Source of the DNA: an uncultured Bacteroidales bacterium
GTDB taxonomy: Bacteria > Bacteroidota > Bacteroidia > Bacteroidales > Paludibacteraceae
DNA: 44,246 nt
Assembly: GCA_902782665.1 (NCBI GenBank)
Contig: CACZOA010000055.1
Span: 1 to 44,246 of the forward strand
Direction of reading: 5' to 3'
This document shows positions 37,918-44,246 of the stretch, in pieces. The translations under genes were made by a program, and so were the position numbers. Below the pieces are notes generated by a model, which worked only from the letters and a program-made list of their open reading frames with translations, was not told where the DNA came from and did no database searches. How positions within the stretch are numbered: the first letter of the stretch is position 1; the number at the start of each line of letters is the position of its first letter.

Positions 37918-40900
37918 ATGTTAGAAAAAATCATACATTCATCACTGACTCACAGAATATTTGTCATAATCTGTGCGGTGGCTCTGACTGTCTACGGACT
38001 ATATTCCGCCCATGAAGCAGAGATAGATATTTTTCCTGATTTGAATGCTCCTACTGTTGTTGTGATGACGGAATGCGGAGCTATGAACACTGAGGATGTT
38101 GAGGCTTTAGTGTCTTATCCTATAGAGTCGTCTCTTTCGGGAGCAAGTGGAATCAGACGTATAAGAAGCACATCCACTGATGGTCTTTCCATTGTGTGGG
38201 CTGAGTTCGATTGGGATACAGATGTCCTTGTGGCACGTCAGACTATTTCGGAAAAACTTCCTGAGTTGACGTCGAATCTTCCTGCTGAGGTCGGACAGCC
38301 TGTGATGGCTCCCCAGTCGTCAATCATGGGAGAGATCTTTATTGTTGGTCTTCAGACTGATTCCACATCGTTGATGGATTTACGTACGGCAGCGGATTTT
38401 GAACTTCGTCCGCGTTTGATGTCTATTTCTGGTGTGGCTGGTGTCACTGTGATAGGTGGAGACGTGAAAGAATACCAGATTGTGCTTGATGAACTGAAGA
38501 TGCAGCACTACGGAATATCCATTGCTGAAGTTACTGAGGCAATAGATGGTATCAACCAGAATGTGAATGGTGGTCTGACCACTCGTCATGGTACAGAATA
38601 CGCTGTGAGATGTGTTTGTGCGACGCGTGACACGGCCATGCTTGGTACAGCATTCATTGCAAAGCGTGGAAACTATTCCGTCACTCTTGCCGATATTGCT
38701 GAAATACAGATAGCGTCACGTTTTCCTCGTATAGGAAGGGCATCAATTAAGGGTAGTGATGCGGTGCTGTTGACTATCACCAAACAACCGGGAGCGTCAA
38801 CTCTTGATTTGACTGAAGAGATTGAGAAGACGTTGGAGATTTCCAAACTTTCTCTGCCAGCAGATGTGAAGGTGCAGACAAACATTTTCCGCAGTTCGGA
38901 TTTCATCAACAGGGCTATAGATAATGTGAAGAGTTCACTTTATGAAGGCATCTTTTTTGTGGCGATTGTATTGATTCTTTTTCTTGCCAATTTCCGCACA
39001 ACAGCGATTTCTCTGATCACATTACCAATCTCCGTGCTGACTTCCATTCTGGTGTTGAAACTTATGAATCTTGGAATCAACACGATGAGTCTTGGAGGTA
39101 TAGCCATTGCTATCGGGTCACTTGTGGATGATGCCATAGTGGACGTTGAAAATGTGTGGAGGCGGATAAATATGCCTTATGTCGACGGGAAAAAGAGATC
39201 CATAATCAGTGTGATAGAGGAGGCGTCGAGTGAGGTGCGTATACCGATTCTCAATTCCACATTGATCATAATAGCAAGTTTTCTGCCACTGTTTTTCCTT
39301 TCAGGAATGGAGGGGAAGATGCTTATTCCGTTAGGTATCGCGTTTATTGTGGCACTTGCCAGTTCAACAGTTGTGGCGTTGACATTGACACCTGTGCTGT
39401 GTAGCTATTTGTTAAAAGGCAAAACAGATGGCAAACATGCTGAGCAAAAAGAGAGTTGGTTGTCACAACGTCTGAAAAACGGATATGCTAAATTGCTCGA
39501 TTGGGCACTTGCCAGCAAACGAATAATTCTAACGTTTTCGGGTGTCGCTCTCGTCGCAGCGATTATTGCTATGTTCACATTCGGATCCAATTTTCTTCCT
39601 CCGTTCAACGAAGGTTCGCTTACAATCAATATCAGCACACTTCCTGGCACGTCGCTCGACGTGAGCAACGAAATAGGACTGGAGGCGGAAAAGATGCTGA
39701 TGGAGGTTCCTGAGGTGATCACTGTAAGCAGAAAAACAGGTCGTGCGGAGAAAGATGAGCACGCACTCGGAACGAACGTGTCGGAAATAGAGGTGCCATA
39801 TCGTCTTGGAGAAAGAAGCAAACAGGAGATGATAGAGGATGTGCGACACAGATTGAGCCATATCCGGGGTGCGAATGTAGAGATAGGTCAGCCTATATCT
39901 CATCGTATCGACGCGATGCTTTCCGGAAGTCAGTCGGCAATAGCGGTGAAAATTTTTGGTGCTGAACTGCCCAAACTTGAGCAGATAGCAGGGTATGTGA
40001 AAGAGGAGATGCAGGAAGTGGAGGGAATAGCCGACGTCAACTCAGAACAGATGACTTTCCGTCCACAATTGAAAATCACACCACGTAGGGAGATGCTCGC
40101 AGAGTATGGCATCACTCAGAAAGAGTTGGCTGAGTTTATAACTGTCAAGCTATCTGCCAAAGAGGTTGGTATGGTGAGAGAGGAAAACAAAAACTATGAA
40201 ATCAAACTGATGTCGAAGAAGCATTCAGGAGAGATTGGAGATATGCTTATTCCGTCGGCAAAAGGAATGATTCCGCTCTCATACGTCTGCAACATCAGCT
40301 ATACATCAGCACCGTCTACAATCAACCGTGAGAATGAAAGCCGCAGGATCATTGTGTCGGCCCAGCAGAACGGACGTGACCTTGAATCCATTGTGAATGA
40401 TATCAAGAGCAGGGTGTCTGAAAATGTGGAGCTACCTGAAGGCTACTGGATAGAGTATAGCGGACAGTTTGAAAACCAGCAGCGTGCGACACGTACATTG
40501 AGTGCGACGCTGATGATCTCGTTGATAATAATCGTGCTTCTTCTGAAAAAACAGTTTGAAAGTTGGAAAACGTGTGGATTGATATTGAGTGCATTGCCAC
40601 TTGCATTGGTGGGAGGAGTCGTGTCTATTGTCTTCACAGGTGGAGTTGTGAGCATTCCGTCGGTGATCGGATTCATTTCGCTCTTCGGTATAGCCACACG
40701 TGGAGGAATGCTCCTTATCGCGGAATATGAGAAGCGAGAAAAAGAGGGGGAGACGTTGCAAAAACTAATTGTAGAGGGTAGTGTAGCCCGTCTCAACCCA
40801 ATCCTGATGACAGCATTAAGTTCAGCATTAGCATTGATACCGATGATTATTGCTGGCGACAAACCAGGAGCGGAGATACAATGTCCGATGGCACAGGTAA

Positions 40901-40983
40901 TCCTTGGAGGCCTCATCACATCTACCATATTGTCGTTGGTGGTGATACCTATTCTTTATCATTGGATGAAGAAATCAAAATAA
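37918..40983 (+). CDS. CusA/CzcA-family heavy-metal RND efflux pump
   Basis: This 1021-aa inner-membrane pump has 12 transmembrane helices and two large periplasmic loops, and expels metal cations by proton antiport. HME-RND features: the start RIFVIICAVALTVYGLYSA, EIDIFPDLNAPTV, and helix 4 GIAIAIGSLVDDAIVDVENVWRR, whose DD/D/E acidic residues form the proton-relay motif of metal-type pumps. GRAEKDEHALGTNVSEIE lies in the second loop. The acidic pattern differs from CusA (VDAAIVMIEN), which argues against a Cu/Ag-only pump, but the metal cannot be named. It is cotranscribed with the adaptor. A terminator follows, so the channel gene has its own promoter. Confidence 0.93.
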   Translation: MLEKIIHSSLTHRIFVIICAVALTVYGLYSAHEAEIDIFPDLNAPTVVVMTECGAMNTEDVEALVSYPIESSLSGASGIRRIRSTSTDGLSIVWAEFDWDTDVLVARQTISEKLPELTSNLPAEVGQPVMAPQSSIMGEIFIVGLQTDSTSLMDLRTAADFELRPRLMSISGVAGVTVIGGDVKEYQIVLDELKMQHYGISIAEVTEAIDGINQNVNGGLTTRHGTEYAVRCVCATRDTAMLGTAFIAKRGNYSVTLADIAEIQIASRFPRIGRASIKGSDAVLLTITKQPGASTLDLTEEIEKTLEISKLSLPADVKVQTNIFRSSDFINRAIDNVKSSLYEGIFFVAIVLILFLANFRTTAISLITLPISVLTSILVLKLMNLGINTMSLGGIAIAIGSLVDDAIVDVENVWRRINMPYVDGKKRSIISVIEEASSEVRIPILNSTLIIIASFLPLFFLSGMEGKMLIPLGIAFIVALASSTVVALTLTPVLCSYLLKGKTDGKHAEQKESWLSQRLKNGYAKLLDWALASKRIILTFSGVALVAAIIAMFTFGSNFLPPFNEGSLTINISTLPGTSLDVSNEIGLEAEKMLMEVPEVITVSRKTGRAEKDEHALGTNVSEIEVPYRLGERSKQEMIEDVRHRLSHIRGANVEIGQPISHRIDAMLSGSQSAIAVKIFGAELPKLEQIAGYVKEEMQEVEGIADVNSEQMTFRPQLKITPRREMLAEYGITQKELAEFITVKLSAKEVGMVREENKNYEIKLMSKKHSGEIGDMLIPSAKGMIPLSYVCNISYTSAPSTINRENESRRIIVSAQQNGRDLESIVNDIKSRVSENVELPEGYWIEYSGQFENQQRATRTLSATLMISLIIIVLLLKKQFESWKTCGLILSALPLALVGGVVSIVFTGGVVSIPSVIGFISLFGIATRGGMLLIAEYEKREKEGETLQKLIVEGSVARLNPILMTALSSALALIPMIIAGDKPGAEIQCPMAQVILGGLITSTILSLVVIPILYHWMKKSK

Positions 40984-41054
40984 CTAACTCACATACTGCG
41001 AACCCAAAGGACGAGCAAAAAAAGCGTATTTGGACAACACGTATATAGACTAAA

Positions 41055-41090
41055 ATAAAAAGTTTCCATTCGTAATGAAAACTTTTTATA
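41055..41090 (+). terminator. Terminator after the metal pump gene
   Basis: ATAAAAAGTTT(CC)ATT / AAT(GA)AAACTTTTTAT form an imperfect stem around TCG, ending in a T-run; it separates the pump from the channel gene. Confidence 0.6.
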
Positions 41091-41149
41091 TATGTGAATG
41101 CATTTTCAGCAAATATCCAATGTCGTTCCTTAATCATCATTTTTAGGTA

Positions 41150-41180
41150 TTTGGTATGTTAAAATACCGCAATACTTTTG
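41150..41180 (+). promoter_or_regulatory. Promoter (-33/-7) for the outer-membrane channel gene
   Basis: TTTG (41150-41153), 19-nt spacer and TACTTTTG (41173-41180), 45 bp before the ATG at 41225. The copies GGTATTTG (41146-41153) and CAAATACC (41190-41197) form an inverted repeat around it. Confidence 0.7.
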
Positions 41181-41224
41181 CAGTCGTAACAAATACCCAA
41201 ATTTAAGTATCAAAAACTAAAACA

Positions 41225-42370
41225 ATGAGATCTTTTTTTGTAACCGTTTTTTCTTTTGTTGTAGCATCTCTTTTTGCTAAGGAAATGCCTTTCAAAGAGA
41301 TAGTTGTGGCACTCGACAATTATAATCCTCAGATTCAGATTGCCAGAGCAAAAATTGAGAGCAATCAATATTCAATGCGAACTGAGCGTAATCTTGAAGA
41401 TCCGTCAGTCGAATATCTGTTGTTATCACCAGGAAGTGCCAATGATATGGAACTTGTGGTGAGCCAGGAATTTGCGTTCCCTACAAAATACGCCAGAATG
41501 AAGAAGGCGGAAAAGCTTGCCTATAAGCGTGATTCACTCGAATATGAGCTAACACGTAAAGAGGTTATCGCGTCGGCTTATGAGATTTGTGCTGAGATCA
41601 TATATCTCAACCAAATTTTGGAGATGGATTCCATACGTTATGAGATGTCCCGCGTCAACTATGAGAAACTCAAACGTGGAATGGAAGAGGGAAAATATAA
41701 CATCCTTGAAGTCAACGAGGGGCAGATAGGTATGATAACAGCTTTTTCCAACTATAGCGAAACACGTCGCTCACTTAGTGAAAACACTCTTCAGCTGAAT
41801 GCGTTGGCAGGCAACAACACATCCCTTAGAGTCAACGATCGTGAGTATCCGCAGAATCTGAAAGACTGCAGCAGAAAGAGCACGATTATGGAAGAACTTA
41901 TAGCTGTTGAGGCTGAAATCAACGCGCAGCAGATGAAAGTGGCAAAAGCGGAGTCGCATCCAAGTTTGTCGGCAGGCTACAAGATGGTGAAATCCGGAGA
42001 GACAGCCCATGGATTTGTTGTCGGGTCATCAATTCCGATTTTTTCGGCAAGAGGGAAAAAACAGTTGGTGCAGGCGGAGAGCACCGTCTCCAACCTTGAG
42101 CTTCATCAGCGTGCGGCGGAACTGGAAGTCTCTCTCAACAATGAGCTTAACAGAGTGGAGGAGTATGTGAAGCTGACGAGCATGTACGACAAAGATATGT
42201 TTGACCAGACATTGCAGCTACTAAAAAAGACATTGGATAGCGGACGAATCACAGAAATAGAATACACCACATTGTTCGATTCATGGTACAACAACAACAA
42301 AGTTTATCTTGAGCAGGTGAAGGAATTCAACAAATCGCTTTTGAAAGTGTTTGTATATTGCGAGGATTGA
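41225..42370 (+). CDS. TolC/CusC-family outer-membrane efflux protein
   Basis: This 381-aa protein has a signal peptide (MRSFFVTVFSFVVASLFA) and the outer-membrane efflux family pattern: long coiled helices (PQIQIARAKIESNQ, KAEKLAYKRDSLEYELTRKEV, AELEVSLNNELNRVEEYVKL) in two repeats, each followed by short strands (DPSVEYLLLSPG; PSLSAGYKMVKSG). It is shorter than TolC (about 470 aa mature), as seen in CzcC-like proteins of Bacteroidota. It presumably completes the metal efflux system with the two genes upstream, although a terminator and its own promoter let it be expressed separately. Confidence 0.87.
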   Translation: MRSFFVTVFSFVVASLFAKEMPFKEIVVALDNYNPQIQIARAKIESNQYSMRTERNLEDPSVEYLLLSPGSANDMELVVSQEFAFPTKYARMKKAEKLAYKRDSLEYELTRKEVIASAYEICAEIIYLNQILEMDSIRYEMSRVNYEKLKRGMEEGKYNILEVNEGQIGMITAFSNYSETRRSLSENTLQLNALAGNNTSLRVNDREYPQNLKDCSRKSTIMEELIAVEAEINAQQMKVAKAESHPSLSAGYKMVKSGETAHGFVVGSSIPIFSARGKKQLVQAESTVSNLELHQRAAELEVSLNNELNRVEEYVKLTSMYDKDMFDQTLQLLKKTLDSGRITEIEYTTLFDSWYNNNKVYLEQVKEFNKSLLKVFVYCED

Positions 42371-42397
42371 ATTATAATTCATAATTCGCAATTCATA

Positions 42398-42422
42398 ATT
42401 CATAATTGTCGGGAAATACATC
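42398..42422. repeat. 25-bp dispersed repeat, copy A
   Basis: ATTCATAATTGTCGGGAAAT plus ACATC is identical to 43950-43974. The pair flanks the LRR gene. Confidence 0.8.
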
Positions 42423-42560
42423 TGTAGAATTATAATTAGACCGTAGGGGCGATCCCTTGTGGACGCCCTTATAAATTCATAATTCATAATGCGTAATTCG
42501 CAATTAATGGGGAAATCCATCGTTTGGAATATTTTACAGAGATGGTTTGAACCCCCAATT

Positions 42561-42594
42561 ACGCCGTCAGGCGTTACATATTGGTAGAAAATAT
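42561..42594. repeat. Hairpin-containing dispersed repeat, copy A
   Basis: ACGCC-GTCA-GGCGT hairpin followed by ACATATTGGTAGAAAATAT. It is similar to 43994-44030, where the stem is ATACGT/ACGTAT, so both arms changed together. Confidence 0.55.
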
Positions 42595-42732
42595 GATGAT
42601 GGATTTCATTCATTTTACCCCATTAGGGGTTATAGATAATGCCATTTTAATTGATATATCATCTAATTTTCACCTCATTGCGAATGCGTAGAACGAGCGT
42701 TTTCAAAAGAGAAACCAAATGGACAAAATCAT

Positions 42733-42763
42733 TTTGATTTGCAACCTTATCTTTTTATTTTTG
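42733..42763 (+). promoter_or_regulatory. Promoter (-33/-7) for the LRR gene
   Basis: TTTG (42733-42736), 19-nt spacer and TATTTTTG (42756-42763), 22 bp before the GTG start at 42786. Confidence 0.65.
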
Positions 42764-42785
42764 CAAAAAATAAATCATTTGCGAC

Positions 42786-43949
42786 GTGGGTAAAAAAATA
42801 AAGATAACGATTGTAGTAGCGGTGATAGTTCTGTCTATCCCATTCTGCATGAGATGGTATTCCACTGTCGAGTATTATTTCAGTGATGAGGGAAAACAAG
42901 CGTCATCTTCATTAAAATATAGGTTGACAGGAACAAAAACTGTAGAAGTGGCTGGACTAGAAAGATTCTGGTCAGGAGAAGTTATAATCCCAGAAAAAAC
43001 AATTTATTGTGGATATCTTTGTACAGTTACCTCAATAGGCAAAGATGCGTTTTATGGTTGTAGTCGTATAACAAGCGTAAAAATCCCAACGTCGGTGACA
43101 GACATAGGTGAATATGCATTTGGTGGTTGTAGCGGATTGACAAGTGTAGAAATACCTGCATCGGTGACAGAAATAGGATGGAGAGTATTTTCCGGCTGTA
43201 ACGGATTGACAAGCGTGGAGATTCCATCTTCCGTGACAGAAATAGGTAGTGGAGCATTTAGAGACTGTAGCGGATTAAGAAGCGTGGAAATTCCATCTTC
43301 CGTGACAGAAATAGGTGAGGAAGCATTTTATGGCTGTAGCGGATTAACAAGCGTGGAAATCCCAACGTCAGTGACAGAAATAGGTAGTGAAGCGTTTGAA
43401 GGATGTAGCAGATTGACAGGCGTGAAGATACCATCGTCGGTGACAAGAATAAATTGGAAAGCATTTAAAGGATGTAGCAGGTTGACAAGCGTGGAAATTC
43501 CATCGTCGGTAACTGAAATAGGAAATGAAGCATTTTCCGACTGTAGTATATTTACAGTGGAAATTCCATCGTCGGTGACAGAAATAGGAGATGGAGCGTT
43601 TTCTGGATGTAGTTGGATGACAAGCGTAGAAATTCCATCGTCAGTAACAAAAATAGGTAGGAGAGCATTTTCAGGATGTAGCGGGTTGACAAGTTTGAAA
43701 ATCCCAATGTCAGTAAGGGAAATAGGGGATGAAGCGTTTAAGGATTGTATTGGTTTAACAAGTGTGGAAATCCCGACATCAGTAGAAGAAAATGAGTATG
43801 GAAGAATTGTAAGAAGCACAAGAATTTGTAGTGGCGCCTTTAAGAATTGTTATAATTCAAATATTGTGATTGGTAATTACAATAGAGCAACAGTTGTAGG
43901 TGATCCTTTTGAGGGATGCAAATCTGTGACGTGGAAAGAAGATATGTAA
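42786..43949 (+). CDS. BspA-like leucine-rich-repeat protein
   Basis: This 387-aa protein starts at a GTG and has an N-terminal hydrophobic segment (about residues 5-21) acting as signal or membrane anchor; C21 may or may not be lipidated. Residues about 83-345 are 11 tandem 23-residue BspA-type LRRs with consensus (E)IGxxAFxGCSGLTSVEIPSSVT. Unit 8 is one residue short (CSIFTVEIP). A degenerate end with SGAFKNC and DPFEGCKSVTW follows. BspA-like proteins form beta-solenoids and often bind host or bacterial surface ligands; the ligand here is unknown. At DNA level the units are near-identical 69-bp repeats, so copy number could change by slippage. It is flanked by copies of a dispersed repeat. 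Confidence 0.85.
   Translation: MGKKIKITIVVAVIVLSIPFCMRWYSTVEYYFSDEGKQASSSLKYRLTGTKTVEVAGLERFWSGEVIIPEKTIYCGYLCTVTSIGKDAFYGCSRITSVKIPTSVTDIGEYAFGGCSGLTSVEIPASVTEIGWRVFSGCNGLTSVEIPSSVTEIGSGAFRDCSGLRSVEIPSSVTEIGEEAFYGCSGLTSVEIPTSVTEIGSEAFEGCSRLTGVKIPSSVTRINWKAFKGCSRLTSVEIPSSVTEIGNEAFSDCSIFTVEIPSSVTEIGDGAFSGCSWMTSVEIPSSVTKIGRRAFSGCSGLTSLKIPMSVREIGDEAFKDCIGLTSVEIPTSVEENEYGRIVRSTRICSGAFKNCYNSNIVIGNYNRATVVGDPFEGCKSVTWKEDM
43027..43785 (+). repeat. Tandem 69-bp repeats encoding LRRs
   Basis: Eleven in-frame units with recurring blocks such as GTGGAAATTCCATC and GTGACAGAAATAGG. One unit (around 43530-43560) is 66 bp. Confidence 0.75.
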
Positions 43950-43974
43950 TTCATAATTGTCGGGAAATACATCA
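43950..43974. repeat. 25-bp dispersed repeat, copy B
   Basis: Identical to 42398-42422 and starting directly after the LRR stop codon. Confidence 0.8.
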
Positions 43975-43993
43975 GTAATTTAAATTCCAAAGA

Positions 43994-44030
43994 TACGTTG
44001 CTAGACGTATGATATCGGTAGAAGAATATA
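43994..44030. repeat. Hairpin-containing dispersed repeat, copy B
   Basis: ATACGT, a short loop, then ACGTAT, followed by GATATCGGTAGAAGAATAT; similar to 42561-42594. Confidence 0.5.
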
Positions 44031-44088
44031 TTACCAATGGTTTGATTACCAGTTACGTCGAGATGGTGTGATGTTTTGAAAAATTTCA

Positions 44089-44096
44089 TATATTTG
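44089..44096 (+). promoter_or_regulatory. -7 element (TATATTTG) for the 3'-edge nuclease gene
   Basis: TAnnTTTG match 68 bp upstream of the ATG at 44164. Confidence 0.45.
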
Positions 44097-44163
44097 CATC
44101 TGAAAAAGTTTTGTTTAGTCTATCAGATTGCACAAAACAGTACAAATTAAAAACAAAAATAAA

Positions 44164-44246
44164 ATGGGAAAATACATCGACTTACGATGTGATTTCGGGT
44201 TCAAGTACTGCATGTCAGACCCGATTATCATGAAATCATTTTTGAA
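44164..44246 (+). CDS. PD-(D/E)XK nuclease family transposase / Rpn-like protein, 5' end only
   Basis: Only the first 27 residues lie in the window: MGKYIDLRCDFGFKYCMSDP followed by IIMKSFL. The pattern (Y-x-D at the start, D-F-x-FK about ten residues on, then a short helix ending in SFLN/ALL) matches the N-terminus of Rpn-type PD-(D/E)XK nuclease proteins, which are abundant in Bacteroidales and annotated as transposases. In such proteins recombination-promoting nuclease activity is known; transposition is usually not shown. The window ends before the catalytic residues. Confidence 0.7.
   Translation, partial: MGKYIDLRCDFGFKYCMSDPIIMKSFL

Larger units (their letters stand above)
42371..42785. 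other. Gene-free region made largely of dispersed repeats, 415 bp
   Basis: It begins right after the channel-gene stop codon with repeated ATAATTCATAATT units. It then holds a 25-bp block shared with 43950-43974, a GTAGGGGCG-type hairpin (42444-42468), more CATAATTCATAAT units (42477 onward), and a hairpin block (42561-42594) also found after the LRR gene. The promoter of the LRR gene (42733-42763) closes the region. Confidence 0.6.

Noticed and set aside
43027-43785. Regular 69-bp repeats as a CRISPR-like array
   Set aside because: The units are contiguous, in frame and encode BspA-type LRRs; there are no spacers.

Overview
The window is chromosomal DNA from a low-GC member of the Bacteroidota, most likely order Bacteroidales (Prevotella/Bacteroides-like). 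The evidence is the recurrent TAnnTTTG -7 promoter element (several copies with a TTTG -33 element 19-20 nt upstream), the near absence of Shine-Dalgarno sequences, a type IX-like C-terminal tail on a secreted glycosidase, a BspA-type LRR protein, a Bacteroidales-type Rhs protein (core ending DPTGMQ) and a lipoprotein M28 glutaminyl-cyclase-like enzyme. The genus cannot be fixed from sequence alone.

Layout. 1-3.5 kb: the 3' end of an Rhs gene with its variable C-terminus and membrane immunity gene, then a silent second C-terminus/immunity cassette and a third truncated one, each headed by the same 134-bp piece of Rhs core. 3.5-9.5 kb: a gene-less unit with a sigma-54-like site, a GPH-family sugar symporter overlapping a glutaminyl-cyclase-like lipoprotein, a polysaccharide flippase, a secreted DUF695-RraB-like protein and a PHP phosphatase. 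9.5-13 kb (minus strand): HigBA toxin-antitoxin, MscL, and an orphan clan GH-A glycosidase with a CBM6 module. 13.5-21 kb: a four-gene operon (1010-aa TPR protein, outer-membrane beta-barrel, membrane TerB-J-domain protein, UvrC). 21-21.2 kb: three perfect GTTCCACGTGGAAC palindromes that match chromosomal parS. 21-29.5 kb: housekeeping genes (U32/TrhP-like, dusB, polA, polyprenyl diphosphate synthase, deoC, a MazG-like pyrophosphohydrolase, nadA), with shared terminators and divergent promoters. 29.5-30.1 kb: a 626-bp AT-rich gene-free stretch with DnaA-box-like nonamers. 30.1-36.3 kb: a RecB/AddA-like helicase-nuclease, a UDG-superfamily protein, a FISUMP-like secreted protein and an NMO/FabK-like flavoprotein. 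36.6-42.4 kb: a tripartite heavy-metal efflux system (His-rich adaptor, CusA/CzcA pump, TolC-like channel). 42.4-44.2 kb: a BspA-like LRR gene between two copies of a dispersed repeat, then the start of a PD-(D/E)XK family transposase/nuclease.

The most interesting points are the tandem Rhs toxin/immunity archive encoding two diverged, glycine-rich and probably membrane-acting toxins; the parS cluster, one copy of which is inside a coding sequence, about 8.5 kb from a possible replication origin; and a secreted RraB-like protein. No tRNA, rRNA, CRISPR array or complete insertion sequence was recognised.
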